Shown here: positions 26,890 to 37,882 of the stretch, piece after piece
Position numbering within the stretch: the first letter of the stretch is position 1
Layout: every line of letters begins with the position of its first letter
Source: Winogradskyella jejuensis
GTDB lineage: Bacteria > Bacteroidota > Bacteroidia > Flavobacteriales > Flavobacteriaceae
Direction: 5' to 3'
DNA: 64,000 nucleotides
NCBI RefSeq assembly: GCF_900129745.1
Contig: NZ_FQWS01000003.1
Location: 25,488-89,487 of the forward strand
Notes under the pieces: generated by a model
What the model saw: the letters and a program-made list of their open reading frames with translations, nothing else
What the model was told of the DNA's origin: nothing
Database searches by the model: none
Program-made: the position numbers and the translations under genes

Positions 26890-28093
26890 TTATCTGCTTT
26901 AGTATTTGTTGCATTAAGTCTTTAGCAACATCTGCCTTTGACTTTAATTCGTTTGCTATAACCTCGTTAGATTTGGTTATAAATGTAACTTTATTTGTTG
27001 ATACACCAAAACCAGCTCCTTTGTCTCTTAATGAATTAAGAACAATCAAATCTAAATTCTTTTTCTTCAACTTTCCCTTAGCGTGCTCTAACTCATTATT
27101 GGTCTCTAAAGCAAAACCTACAAGAAACTGGTGTGCTTTCTGCTCTCCAAGAGATTTTAGAATATCCTTTGTTTTTTCTAACTCTACTTTAAACGATGAT
27201 TCTGCCTTTTTTATTTTCTGATTAGCAATTTCTTTAGGCCTGTAATCTGCAACAGCAGCAGACATAATTGCAATATCAGAAGAGGAGAAATAGTTATGCA
27301 CAGCATCATACATCTCTTGTGCACTAACTACTGGCACAGTATTAATCAACGAATGTGAAACTGATTCGTGTGTAGGACCAGTGACTAAAATTACCTCAGC
27401 GCCAAGATTAGCCGCTGCTTTAGCAATCTCAAAACCCATTTTTCCGCTAGAATGATTGCCAATAAACCTTACTGGGTCTATAGCTTCATAAGTTGGGCCT
27501 GCAGTAATCAAAATCTTTTTACCTCTAAGCGGAAGCTTATCCAATATATCGGCTTCAATAAAAGCAACGATATCTTCGGGCTCTGCCATACGACCCTCAC
27601 CTACTAAACCACTAGCTAGTTCACCACTAGTAGCAGGAATCATAATGTTTCCGAAAGACTTAAGCTTATCAAAAGAGTTTTTAGTAGACTCGTGTTTGTA
27701 CATATCCAAATCCATTGCTGGCGCAAAATAGACTGGACATTTTGCAGAGAGATAAGTCGCTAAAAGTAAATTATCGCAAGTACCATTAGCCATTTTAGAT
27801 AAGGTATTTGCAGTCGCTGGAGCGATAACAAATAAATCTGCCCAAAGACCGAGTTCTACATGATTATTCCATACAGCGTTATCATCGTCTTCATTAACAA
27901 ATGAAGAATGAACTGGGTTTTTTGAAAGTGTTGAAAGGGTAAGTGGCGTTATAAAATCCTTAGAAGCAGGTGTCATCACTACTTTAATGTTGGCACCTGC
28001 TTTTATGAATTGTCTTACGAGGTGTGCTGTTTTGTATGCTGCAATTCCTGCAGTGACACCAAGTAAAATATTTTTGTCTTTAAGAATAGACAT
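26882..28093 (-). CDS. coaBC: bifunctional phosphopantothenoylcysteine decarboxylase / phosphopantothenate-cysteine ligase
   Basis: This 403-residue enzyme carries out two middle steps of coenzyme A synthesis. The N-terminal flavoprotein decarboxylase domain (about 1-180) begins LLGVTAGIAAYKTAHLVR, contains ATANTLSKMANGTCDNLL and the FAPAMDLDMY active-site motif. The C-terminal ligase domain (about 186-403) begins LITAGPTYEAIDPVRFIGN and has SAAVADYRP and KKAESSFKVEL-type lysines. It is cytoplasmic, and cotranscribed with rpoZ (8-base gap) and the DUF4835 gene. Confidence 0.97.
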   Translation of the reverse strand: MSILKDKNILLGVTAGIAAYKTAHLVRQFIKAGANIKVVMTPASKDFITPLTLSTLSKNPVHSSFVNEDDDNAVWNNHVELGLWADLFVIAPATANTLSKMANGTCDNLLLATYLSAKCPVYFAPAMDLDMYKHESTKNSFDKLKSFGNIMIPATSGELASGLVGEGRMAEPEDIVAFIEADILDKLPLRGKKILITAGPTYEAIDPVRFIGNHSSGKMGFEIAKAAANLGAEVILVTGPTHESVSHSLINTVPVVSAQEMYDAVHNYFSSSDIAIMSAAVADYRPKEIANQKIKKAESSFKVELEKTKDILKSLGEQKAHQFLVGFALETNNELEHAKGKLKKKNLDLIVLNSLRDKGAGFGVSTNKVTFITKSNEVIANELKSKADVAKDLMQQILKQINA

Positions 28094-28101
28094 TTAGAGT
28101 T

Positions 28102-28431
28102 TTATTCCTGAGTATCTTCCTCAGTATTTCTGTGGTAAATCTTATCCTCTAACCACTCTTTTACTGCTAACGCATGTGGCTTAGGTAATTTTTCGTAAAA
28201 TTTAGATACCTCAATCTGCTCTTTGTTCTCAAAGATTTCTTCTAAACTATCGTTATAAGTTGCAAACTCTTCAAGTTTATCTACTAACTCTCTTCTGATG
28301 TCAGTATTAATTTGCTCTGCACGTTTTGCAATAACAGAAATTGCTTCGTAGATGTTGTCTGTTGGAGCATCTATCTCATTTCTGTTGTACGTTAGCGTCG
28401 TAGTAGGCGCGTCTGTCTTCTTTAAATCCAT
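28102..28431 (-). CDS. rpoZ: RNA polymerase omega subunit (Bacteroidota type)
   Basis: The 109-residue protein resembles Bacteroidota RpoZ, with NIYEAISVIAKRAEQIN as the conserved omega helix that clamps the beta-prime subunit. The rest is a longer acidic C-terminal extension, as usual in this phylum. It sits 11 bases after bamD and 8 bases before coaBC. This neighbourhood matches the classic placement of omega beside coaBC in the phylum, which supports the call. Confidence 0.9.
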   Translation of the reverse strand: MDLKKTDAPTTTLTYNRNEIDAPTDNIYEAISVIAKRAEQINTDIRRELVDKLEEFATYNDSLEEIFENKEQIEVSKFYEKLPKPHALAVKEWLEDKIYHRNTEEDTQE

Positions 28432-28442
28432 TTGTATAGTGA

Positions 28443-29240
28443 TTAACTTTTACTCTCGTTTGTTTTTTCTTTTTCTAATTGTTCCTTTAAATCATTCGCC
28501 TCATCTAAATACTTTGTATTCGGAAAGGCTTTCAATAAAGCGTTATAGTCTGCTAAAGCAATGGCTATACGTTCTTGCTTTAACTCTTTAATACTTAATA
28601 CAGCTAAATTATATTCTGAATTAAACTTGTAATATAACGCATCTTCTCTTAATGTTGTTCCTGGGAAATCTAATAAAAAATTATTAAATGACTTTATAGA
28701 TGCTTTATAATCATAAATGCGGTTATACTGCTTGGCTATTTCAAAAGCCTTTTTTTCTAGTTTAAAATCAAGTTCTTTTACCAATTCATTAGCCTCTGAA
28801 AGGTACTTAGAATCTGGATAAGAGTTTACAAAAAGCTGTATTTTCTCAATAGCTTTTACTGTTTCTTCTTTATCTTTTGAATAGATTGGAGACTCTTCAT
28901 AATAGCTTTTTGCTGATAAAAAAGCGGCTTCTTCAGCTTTTTCACTATTTGGATAAGAATTTACAAATTGCTCAAATCTATAAGATGACAAATAATACTG
29001 CTCAAGTTTATAAAAACACATGGAGTGCATGTACATTAACTTTTCGGCTTGAGGTTTACCTCTGTATTTTGGTACAATCTGCTCAAATAAGCGATTAGCC
29101 TTTTTGTATTTACCTTCGTTAAAAAGGTCTTCACCTGTTTTATATTTTAGAGCTATGTCTTCTGACTTCATAACCTTCTGAAAGTCACTACATGAGTTCA
29201 ACACCAAAACAGATAATAAAATGTAAACTAGTTTCTTCAT
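28443..29240 (-). CDS. bamD: outer-membrane protein assembly lipoprotein BamD
   Basis: The 265-residue lipoprotein (signal MKKLVYILLSVLVLNSCSD, lipobox Cys17) consists of about five tetratricopeptide-like helical repeats, for example AEKLMYMHSMCFYKLEQY and EKAEEAAFLSAKSYYEE. BamD is an essential part of the BAM complex that folds beta-barrels into the outer membrane. It is the first gene of the bamD-rpoZ-coaBC-DUF4835-recN run and has a clear promoter. Confidence 0.94.
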   Translation of the reverse strand: MKKLVYILLSVLVLNSCSDFQKVMKSEDIALKYKTGEDLFNEGKYKKANRLFEQIVPKYRGKPQAEKLMYMHSMCFYKLEQYYLSSYRFEQFVNSYPNSEKAEEAAFLSAKSYYEESPIYSKDKEETVKAIEKIQLFVNSYPDSKYLSEANELVKELDFKLEKKAFEIAKQYNRIYDYKASIKSFNNFLLDFPGTTLREDALYYKFNSEYNLAVLSIKELKQERIAIALADYNALLKAFPNTKYLDEANDLKEQLEKEKTNESKS

Positions 29241-29257
29241 AAATTTAAAACAGTGTG

Positions 29258-29292
29258 CAAAAGTAGGGATTAATAACGGATTTTAAAACAAA
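29258..29292 (-). promoter_or_regulatory. promoter of the bamD operon (TTTG-N23-TACTTTTG)
   Basis: On the minus strand a -33 TTTG (29289-29292) and a -7 TACTTTTG (29258-29265) are separated by 23 bases, within the Bacteroidota range. The -7 element ends 17 bases before the bamD ATG. Confidence 0.6.
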
Positions 29293-29346
29293 TATTTGAG
29301 CTAAAATACATGCTTAAAAATACCATTAAAGCACTTTACGAGAAGT

Positions 29347-30231
29347 TTAACGTTTACCTAGTCTATTTAGTTCATTTTGTATGGATTTCTTTAACTCTGA
29401 CGTTGCTTCTACAAGTGGTAATCTTACAAAAGATTTGCTAATACCAATTGCCTCTAAAACAGCTTTTATTCCTGCTGGATTATTTTCAGAAAAAATGAGA
29501 CTAATAATAGACATTAAATCGAAGTGAGTTTGGTAAGCATTTTTAGAATTACTAGCAATTCCATCTCTAATCATACCAGAAAATTCTTTTGGTAACGCCT
29601 GCCCTATTACAGAGATAACCCCAGAACCTCCTGCTAAAGCTACAGCCAGAGCTAAATCATCATCTCCAGATATAATGTGGAAATCTTGAGGCTTGCCTCT
29701 AAGTAATTGCATGTATTGTCCTATATCATTACTAGCTTCTTTTACCGCAATAATATTGTCGAAATCACGAGCTAAACGTAAGGTTGTCTCAGGCAACATG
29801 TTTTTCGAAGTTCTTCCAGGCACATTGTAAACAATAATTGGTACTGGTGATGCTCCTGAAACTGCTTTGAAATGTTGATATAAACCTTCTTGAGTTGGTT
29901 TGCTATAATATGGTGATACAGAAAGAATAGCATCTATGTCTGACAAATCTGTTGAATTGATTTCCTCAATCACTGCTTGAGTATTATTACCTCCAATACC
30001 AAGCACTAAGGGTAATCTACCATTGTTAACCTTAATAATATGAGCAGTTATAGCTTTCTTTTCTTCACGTGTTATAGTAACACTTTCTCCCGTTGTACCG
30101 CTAATAACGAGATATTCAATTCCGTTTGAGATATTATACTCTACTAACTTAGTTAAGGCTTCAAAATCAATAGACAAATCTTCTTTAAATGGTGTTATTA
30201 AAGCTACTCCTGTACCTACAAACTTGCTCAT
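29347..30231 (-). CDS. dapA: 4-hydroxy-tetrahydrodipicolinate synthase
   Basis: This 294-residue TIM-barrel aldolase condenses pyruvate with aspartate semialdehyde, the first committed step to diaminopimelate and lysine. It has [17 protein letters not shown] at the N-terminus, the [10 protein letters not shown] pyruvate-binding motif, the conserved Tyr in [12 protein letters not shown], and the Schiff-base lysine in [12 protein letters not shown]. It starts directly at the stop of the upstream DUF6913 gene (1-base overlap). It links functionally with dapF at 47447. Confidence 0.97.
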   Translation of the reverse strand: MSKFVGTGVALITPFKEDLSIDFEALTKLVEYNISNGIEYLVISGTTGESVTITREEKKAITAHIIKVNNGRLPLVLGIGGNNTQAVIEEINSTDLSDIDAILSVSPYYSKPTQEGLYQHFKAVSGASPVPIIVYNVPGRTSKNMLPETTLRLARDFDNIIAVKEASNDIGQYMQLLRGKPQDFHIISGDDDLALAVALAGGSGVISVIGQALPKEFSGMIRDGIASNSKNAYQTHFDLMSIISLIFSENNPAGIKAVLEAIGISKSFVRLPLVEATSELKKSIQNELNRLGKR

Positions 30232-30749
30232 TATATTTTATTTAAAATGGTTAAATATTTTTTTAATTCGGTTTTAAAAACATCAAAGTTTTTAGTGTCC
30301 ACATCTATGATTAAATCATACAAACGTTCGTCTGTATTAGAAATTCCTACTTTTAAATCTGCGCTAGACATGGCTGCAATTTGCTTCAATTCGTTATCAT
30401 TAGCCAAAAAATAGCAAATTAAAACATCAAAATTTGTTTCTGTAAAATTCTTCAAATCTGAGTTTTTCAACTTGCCTTTCCATCCAAAATCTTTAGCTGT
30501 AAAGACATTATCCCATTGGCTATGCTCTGTATTCTTATCAGATATATACGTGAAAATTTTTCGTTTAGCCGACGTAATATCTAGTTTGTCTAAAAAGGAA
30601 TTTATAACATCATAATCACAATATTCTGAGTAATTTAGAAGCACTCCAATAGACTCTGCCTTTTTTAATTTAGCTATTACATTACGATTGGATAACGTTT
30701 TATCAACAAATTTTTGATTTGATTTTTCCTTAAATGCTTTTAAAATCAT
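30231..30749 (-). CDS. DUF6913-like hypothetical protein
   Basis: The 172-residue cytoplasmic-looking protein has no signal peptide or membrane segment. The middle part ([21 protein letters not shown]) and the end ([24 protein letters not shown]) resemble what I remember of the flavobacterial DUF6913 family, found next to dapA. The function is unknown. It is translationally coupled to dapA and has a good -7 box upstream. Confidence 0.75.
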   Translation of the reverse strand: MILKAFKEKSNQKFVDKTLSNRNVIAKLKKAESIGVLLNYSEYCDYDVINSFLDKLDITSAKRKIFTYISDKNTEHSQWDNVFTAKDFGWKGKLKNSDLKNFTETNFDVLICYFLANDNELKQIAAMSSADLKVGISNTDERLYDLIIDVDTKNFDVFKTELKKYLTILNKI

Positions 30750-30767
30750 CTATCTTTAGCCTTTGTG

Positions 30768-30775
30768 CAAATTTA
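30768..30775 (-). promoter_or_regulatory. putative -7 element for DUF6913-dapA (TAAATTTG)
   Basis: The minus strand reads TAAATTTG, an exact match to TAnnTTTG, 18 bases upstream of the ATG at 30749. The divergent nucleotidase gene begins at 30821, so both promoters share this 71-base spacer. Confidence 0.5.
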
Positions 30776-30820
30776 ACAAAAGTGCTATCACTTTATTGTT
30801 AACTAATGATAAGTTATTAG

Positions 30821-31585
30821 ATGAAAATTAAACTTCTTTTTTTGTTTGCAGCAGTACTACTCACAACTTCCTGTAAACAAGAACATTCAACGACAAAAAT
30901 TGAAGGTAAACGCCTAGACATAAACGACAGCCTTGAAACCAACCCTGATATTGAAGCCTATATAAAACCCTATAGAGAAAGGGTAAATAGAGACCTTGAT
31001 AGTACTTTAGCCTATGCTGCTGAGACTTATACAAAAAATGATGGCGAATACAATACTGCCATTGGTAATTTTATGGCAGATGCTGTTTTAGAATTATCTA
31101 ATCCTATTTTTAATAGTCGTACTGGTAACAACATTAATATCGTGTTACTCAATCACGGTGGTATTCGGTCTATAATCTCTAAAGGGAATATAACTAGCAG
31201 AACGGCTTATGAAGTTATGCCCTTTGATAATGTTGTCGTAGTGACACCGTTAAAAGGACAACAGACAAAAGATCTACTAAGCTTCTTAGCAAGCAGAAGG
31301 CGTGCACATCCAATTTCGGGTTTAAAATTGAGTCTTAATCCAGATTTTAGTATTAATGAAGCCTTAATCAATAACACTGAAATAGATTACGACAAAACCT
31401 ATTATGTGGCAACTAGTGATTATTTATACAATGGTGGTGATAGTATGAGTTTTTTGAGGTCTGAAGATGGTACGCATTACGATTTGGAATATAAAATTAG
31501 AAATCTACTTATTGATTATTTCAAAAAGATAGACACGCTTCAACCAACTATTGATGATAGATTTATTCAATTAAAAGACAACTAA
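30821..31585 (+). CDS. 5'-nucleotidase C-terminal-domain lipoprotein
   Basis: The 254-residue lipoprotein (signal ending LLTTSCKQ, lipobox Cys18) contains only the 5_nucleotid_C domain of UshA-type enzymes. Visible motifs are NTAIGNFMADAVLE, LNHGGIRS and YEVMPFDNVVVV, plus the nucleotide-stacking region YLYNGGDSMSFL. The catalytic metallophosphatase domain is absent here and is encoded by the next gene, one base downstream. Together they are probably a two-chain periplasmic or surface nucleotidase. Confidence 0.93.
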   Translation: MKIKLLFLFAAVLLTTSCKQEHSTTKIEGKRLDINDSLETNPDIEAYIKPYRERVNRDLDSTLAYAAETYTKNDGEYNTAIGNFMADAVLELSNPIFNSRTGNNINIVLLNHGGIRSIISKGNITSRTAYEVMPFDNVVVVTPLKGQQTKDLLSFLASRRRAHPISGLKLSLNPDFSINEALINNTEIDYDKTYYVATSDYLYNGGDSMSFLRSEDGTHYDLEYKIRNLLIDYFKKIDTLQPTIDDRFIQLKDN

Positions 31586-31586
31586 A

Positions 31587-32501
31587 ATGAAACGCAGAAC
31601 TTTTATACAACAAACTACTGCAGCTGGAACTTTAATTGGTTTAGGTGGATTAACCCTATCTTCTTTTAGTTCTCAAACCGCAAAACGCATTACCATTTTA
31701 CACACCAATGATGTGCATAGCCATATAGACCCGTTTGGGCCAAACGATGGCCGAAACGCTAATAAAGGTGGTGTGGCTAGACGTGCGTCTTTAGTAGAAT
31801 CTATAAGAAAGGATAATCCAAATACACTATTGTTGGATGCAGGAGATATATTTCAAGGCACACCATATTTCAACTACTATGGAGGTGAACTAGAATTTAA
31901 ACTCATGAGCATGCTTAAATACGATTTGGCAACCATAGGAAATCACGATTTTGACAACGGAATTGATGGCTTATATGCACAACTCCCAAATGCTAATTTC
32001 GACTTTGTTTCTGCAAATTATGATTTTACAAATACGGTTTTAGATACTCATGTAAAGCCTTACAAAACATTTTTAAAGGACGGTGTGAAAATTGGAGTTT
32101 TTGGCTTAGGAATAGAACTCGATGGCTTAGTTGGAAAAAAACATTATAAAGAAACGGTATATAACTATCCTGTTGAGATAGCTCAAGACATGTCGAGAAT
32201 TCTTAAAGAAGATGAGCAATGTGATTTGGTTATATGCTTATCTCACCTTGGATATTACTACAAGAAAAATCCAGATAAAATTTCAGATTTAATTTTGGCA
32301 AGGCAAACAAAAGATATTGACTTAATAATAGGTGGACACACACATACGTTTTTACCGAAACCAACCGTTGAAAAAAATAGTGAAGGCAAAAATGTACTAG
32401 TTAACCAAGTTGGCTGTTATGGGCTCTATCTTGGACAAGTAGACTTTTATTTAGAAACAGGTAAAGAAAAAAAAGCAGAAGGCGCTACAATTATAGTCTA
32501 G
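31587..32501 (+). CDS. UshA-type metallophosphatase, N-terminal domain only (Tat-exported)
   Basis: The 304-residue calcineurin-like phosphoesterase has a twin-arginine signal (KRRTFIQQTTAAGTLIGLGG). All metal-binding motifs are present: HTNDVHSH, DAGDIFQG, GNHDFDNG, SHLGYY and GGHTHTF. The protein stops where an UshA enzyme would continue into its nucleotide-binding C-terminal domain; that domain is the preceding gene. Phosphate release from nucleotides is inferred. The Tat signal implies folding before export, unlike its Sec/lipoprotein partner. Confidence 0.94.
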   Translation: MKRRTFIQQTTAAGTLIGLGGLTLSSFSSQTAKRITILHTNDVHSHIDPFGPNDGRNANKGGVARRASLVESIRKDNPNTLLLDAGDIFQGTPYFNYYGGELEFKLMSMLKYDLATIGNHDFDNGIDGLYAQLPNANFDFVSANYDFTNTVLDTHVKPYKTFLKDGVKIGVFGLGIELDGLVGKKHYKETVYNYPVEIAQDMSRILKEDEQCDLVICLSHLGYYYKKNPDKISDLILARQTKDIDLIIGGHTHTFLPKPTVEKNSEGKNVLVNQVGCYGLYLGQVDFYLETGKEKKAEGATIIV

Positions 32502-32522
32502 TTTATTTAAGCTTTAAGCCCT

Positions 32523-33245
32523 TTATCTAGATAAATTATATTCAGTTATTTTTTGATGTTTAAGCTGAGACTGTAAATAAAAGAAAGTAAACGCTAGTAC
32601 TAAAAAAATAGAATATATTGCAGCTAAATGTGTCATATTTGCAATATAATAATACGCTAGCTGCAGCATTTCTGAAAAGAAGATAAACATAGTTCCAATA
32701 AAGAATAGCATTGACTTGTTGTCACCTTTATCCATATAATTAACTAGAGCAACTGAAAGCAAAGTCATAACAACCACATTATACAAAAATTCTGTAATAT
32801 ATTCTGAAGTACTAAGCTGTGTTTGCGCAGTTTCCGTTATTAAAGTGACACAAAATATTCCTAAAATAACAAGTATAATTAACGTCACAGGAAATTGCTT
32901 TAATACCCTTTTGAAAACCATAGTAGAGGTGCATCTTAATATTAAGAATATGTATGACAACATATATAAATAGTTACTTACATAATATAAATAGTCAACA
33001 GAATCTTCATATAAAACGACAAAATTAGACACTAACCCTAGTACTTCTGAGATTGTAAAAGTAATAAGGAAAAACAGTAAATATGGGCGCTTGCTAAGTT
33101 TACTGCGCATATATAATATTGTAAGTAAAACTAATAGAGACGCACTTATGACATCGCCATAAATCTGCACTTTTAAAACCTCCAAAATTATAAAAGCAAT
33201 ACTTAGTATTACAAGTATAATTTTGAGTAATCTATTGATAATCAT
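32523..33245 (-). CDS. multispanning membrane protein, unknown (possibly YhhN-like)
   Basis: The 240-residue protein consists of about eight hydrophobic helices with short loops and a basic C-terminal tail. The size and helix number are like YhhN/TMEM86 lysoplasmalogenases, and the late FFSEMLQLAYYY segment resembles their conserved acidic helix, but I cannot confirm that family. It stands alone, divergent from ligA by direction of promoter only. The 125 bases to ligA hold no recognised element. Confidence 0.65.
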   Translation of the reverse strand: MIINRLLKIILVILSIAFIILEVLKVQIYGDVISASLLVLLTILYMRSKLSKRPYLLFFLITFTISEVLGLVSNFVVLYEDSVDYLYYVSNYLYMLSYIFLILRCTSTMVFKRVLKQFPVTLIILVILGIFCVTLITETAQTQLSTSEYITEFLYNVVVMTLLSVALVNYMDKGDNKSMLFFIGTMFIFFSEMLQLAYYYIANMTHLAAIYSIFLVLAFTFFYLQSQLKHQKITEYNLSR

Positions 33246-33370
33246 ATTCTCTCACATTAATAGCTGGGGATAAACATACAACAAAAAATGTAATTAAACG
33301 AGTAAAAATGCATTTTATCGATATATTACTATGTTTGTTAAGAAAAATATGACGGAATTACTAATATCTA

Positions 33371-35365
<1,995 letters not shown>

Positions 35366-35388
35366 TTATTTAATCAAAAATCTGATTC

Positions 35389-35970
35389 CTAAAGCCTTTC
35401 TTTATTCAACCATTTTGGTGCTGGAAGTGGCACATAATTTTCCATCTTTTCTAGCAAGCCTTCTATTGTAGTATCTATTACAACAGCATCTAAGTTTTCT
35501 TGCTTCAAGAAACCTTTCTCTACCATGACAATACATTGCTGGATTAAAGCATCGTAATAACCGTTACTATTTAAAATACCAATGGGTTTTGTATGCAATC
35601 CTAACTGTCCCCAAGTGGTGATTTCGAAAAACTCATCCATAGTACCAAATCCTCCTGGAATAATTATAAAACCATCACTTTTATCGTACATAATCACTTT
35701 ACGGTCGTGCATGTTTTGAGTGACGATAAGCTCAGTTAAAGCTGTGTTGACTATCTCCTTAGTACGTAAAAACTCTGGGATGACACCTATAGTTTTACCT
35801 TGTCCATCTACAACCGCTTTGGCAACTGTTCCCATGATACCAATCTTGGAAGCACCATAAACCAAAGCTATATCTCGCTCAACAAATATCTTTCCCAAAC
35901 GTTTGGCTTGGTCTATAATAAACTCATCATTACCGCTACTACTACCGCAAAAAACTGCTATACTTTTCAT
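35389..35970 (-). CDS. LOG-family (TIGR00730) protein
   Basis: The 193-residue Rossmann-type protein has the LOG signatures IAVFCGSSSGNDE and the catalytic PGGFGTMDEFFEITTW (the PGGxGTxxE motif). Plant LOG proteins are cytokinin-nucleotide phosphoribohydrolases; bacterial members have been shown to cleave AMP or cytokinin nucleotides, but the substrate here is unknown. It lies one base downstream of prmC and upstream of ligA, so a shared transcript is likely. Confidence 0.93.
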   Translation of the reverse strand: MKSIAVFCGSSSGNDEFIIDQAKRLGKIFVERDIALVYGASKIGIMGTVAKAVVDGQGKTIGVIPEFLRTKEIVNTALTELIVTQNMHDRKVIMYDKSDGFIIIPGGFGTMDEFFEITTWGQLGLHTKPIGILNSNGYYDALIQQCIVMVEKGFLKQENLDAVVIDTTIEGLLEKMENYVPLPAPKWLNKERL

Positions 35971-35971
35971 C

Positions 35972-36865
35972 TTATGTCTTTGTACCTTTAAGTATTCTAT
36001 GGTTACCGTTTAAATCTTTTATTAATTCAATATCTGAAAATTGGGAATCTGTTAACAACTGCTTTGTTTCGTCTCCAAGATACTGATTGATTTCAAAATA
36101 GAGCTGCCCTTTTTCTTTCAAATTATTAACTGCAAATTCTCTTATTACTTTGTAAAACACTAACGGATTATCATCCTCAACAAATAGTGCTAAATGTGGT
36201 TCGTTATCTAATACATTCGGTTGAATTTCTTTCTTTTCAAGATGTCGAACGTATGGCGGATTGGACACTATGACATCGAACTCTAAATCCTGAAATACTA
36301 AATTCCAATTACCACTATCTAAAATATTAGCTTCTATAAAATGAATACTCACATTATTAGTTTCTGCATTTTGCTTAGCAATACCCAAAGCTTTATGGCT
36401 CACATCCAAAGCATAAACTTCAGATTGTGGCAGATGTTTTGCTAACGAAATAGCAATGCATCCACTGCCAGTTCCTATGTCTAAGATTTTGAGAGACTTC
36501 TCTCCCGAGGCATCGAAATGGATTGAAGTAACCGTTTTGTAATCTTGAAGGATTAAGCCCACCAACTCCTCTGTTTCTTGACGAGGTATTAAAACGTCTT
36601 CTGTGACTTTGAATTTTAAACCAAAAAACTCTGTTTCTCCAAAAATATATTGAATAGGTTTTTGCTGTTTTAAATCATCTAGTGTATTGAAAAATGCTTC
36701 AGTTTTAGATTTTGAAATTGAAAATTCTGGCTCTAAAGACAATTGAATTCTGGGGACATCGCAATACTGTTCGAGGCATAAAAAAAAGAAACTGGCAACC
36801 TCTTCTTTTCCGTAAATGACATCTAGTTCTTTGTGAAATATTTGTTTTAAGTCGAGTGCTTTCAA
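35972..36865 (-). CDS. prmC: peptide chain release factor N5-glutamine methyltransferase
   Basis: The enzyme methylates the Gln of the GGQ motif in RF1 and RF2 using SAM. Motifs are PIQYIFGETEFFGLKF, LIPRQETEELV, SAM motif I ILDIGTGSGCIAISL and the catalytic DVIVSNPPYV. The start is most likely the TTG at 36865, giving 297 residues beginning MKALDLKQIFHKEL like other flavobacterial PrmC, and it follows the acetyltransferase stop by 2 bases. A longer in-frame extension would overlap that gene and is less likely. Confidence 0.93.
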   Translation of the reverse strand: MKALDLKQIFHKELDVIYGKEEVASFFFLCLEQYCDVPRIQLSLEPEFSISKSKTEAFFNTLDDLKQQKPIQYIFGETEFFGLKFKVTEDVLIPRQETEELVGLILQDYKTVTSIHFDASGEKSLKILDIGTGSGCIAISLAKHLPQSEVYALDVSHKALGIAKQNAETNNVSIHFIEANILDSGNWNLVFQDLEFDVIVSNPPYVRHLEKKEIQPNVLDNEPHLALFVEDDNPLVFYKVIREFAVNNLKEKGQLYFEINQYLGDETKQLLTDSQFSDIELIKDLNGNHRILKGTKT

Positions 36866-36867
36866 AA

Positions 36868-37359
36868 TTACAAATCTTTTAGCATCCAAACTGAGCAAGA
36901 ATAATGTCCGGTATCGCCCATAGGCGCATCTATAGATTTAAATCCTACTTTGCGGTAGAGTTTACGTGCATCGTCCATATAGGGCATGGTTTCTAGGTAA
37001 CACTTATCAAAACCTGCTTGCTTTGCAAATTCTAAACATTTTGCCATCATTTGGCTACCAATACCTTTACCTCTAGCTTCTGGCATAAAATACATCTTTT
37101 GGAGTTCGCAAATGTTTCCTTCGTAATTATCTAAAGGAGAAATTCCTGCACCTCCAAGTACTTCATCTCCCTGAACAACTACAAAATATATCTTTTGAGA
37201 CTCATCATAAGTTTCGTACATACAATCTAAAGCCTTGTCCTCATAAGCTGTACCCACTTTTGGCACACCAAACTCAATTAAAACACTTCGAATAGCTTTG
37301 GCTATTTTTGGATTATCTCGAGGCTCAATTTCTCGAATAACAATAGTATCTTTACCCAC
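36868..37359 (-). CDS. GNAT-family N-acetyltransferase
   Basis: The 163-residue acyltransferase has the GNAT motif A loop EARGKGIGSQMMAKCLEFA for acetyl-CoA and an upstream LQKMYFMPEARG strand. It ends in FKSIDAPMGDTGHYSCSVWM. The substrate is unknown. It is the first gene of the acetyltransferase-prmC-LOG-ligA run and is divergent from the LEA-type lipoprotein gene with a 65-base spacer. Confidence 0.93.
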   Translation of the reverse strand: MGKDTIVIREIEPRDNPKIAKAIRSVLIEFGVPKVGTAYEDKALDCMYETYDESQKIYFVVVQGDEVLGGAGISPLDNYEGNICELQKMYFMPEARGKGIGSQMMAKCLEFAKQAGFDKCYLETMPYMDDARKLYRKVGFKSIDAPMGDTGHYSCSVWMLKDL

Positions 37360-37424
37360 CTAATTAGTAATTATCGTGTTGAAAATTTGAAAGCATGAAG
37401 ATACAGAATAAAAATATCCTATTA

Positions 37425-37880
37425 ATGAAAAGATTTATCTTGATTTCAGCATTTTTTTCACTGCTTTTTAACTGTACTGTTACTGAAAAACCAGAGTTTC
37501 TTGGTGTTGAAAATATTAAGGTTTTAGACTCTAATATTAAAACAATTACCCTTAGTGCTGATGCCAAATTTTTAAACCCAAATGATGTTGGAGGTACACT
37601 AAAAACTGATGATTTAAGCGTATTAATAAACGATACGGAAGTTGCTAGATTTGAAACTAAAAGTTTTGACGTACCCTCTAAAAAAAGTTTTACTATACCG
37701 CTCACGGTTACTGTTGCTACGGATAGTATAGTTGATAAAAAGAGTATCGGCGGTCTATTGGGTAGTCTTATCTCTCAACGTCTTAAAGTGCAGTACAAAG
37801 GCGAAATAGATTATAAAGTTTTTGGATACTCATCATCTTATTTCGTTGATAAAACACAAGATGTAAAAATTAAACTTTAA
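37425..37880 (+). CDS. LEA type 2 family lipoprotein
   Basis: From the ATG at 37425 the product has 151 residues with a lipoprotein signal (MKRFILISAFFSLLFNCTV, lipobox Cys17). The rest is one LEA_2 (WHy-like) beta-sandwich domain (VKIKL-type ending, FLNPNDVGGTLKTDDLSVLIND). An ATG ten codons upstream is in frame but places extra residues before the signal. LEA_2 lipoproteins have no agreed function in bacteria. It is 2 bases upstream of ribD. Confidence 0.85.
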   Translation: MKRFILISAFFSLLFNCTVTEKPEFLGVENIKVLDSNIKTITLSADAKFLNPNDVGGTLKTDDLSVLINDTEVARFETKSFDVPSKKSFTIPLTVTVATDSIVDKKSIGGLLGSLISQRLKVQYKGEIDYKVFGYSSSYFVDKTQDVKIKL

Positions 37881-37882
37881 GC

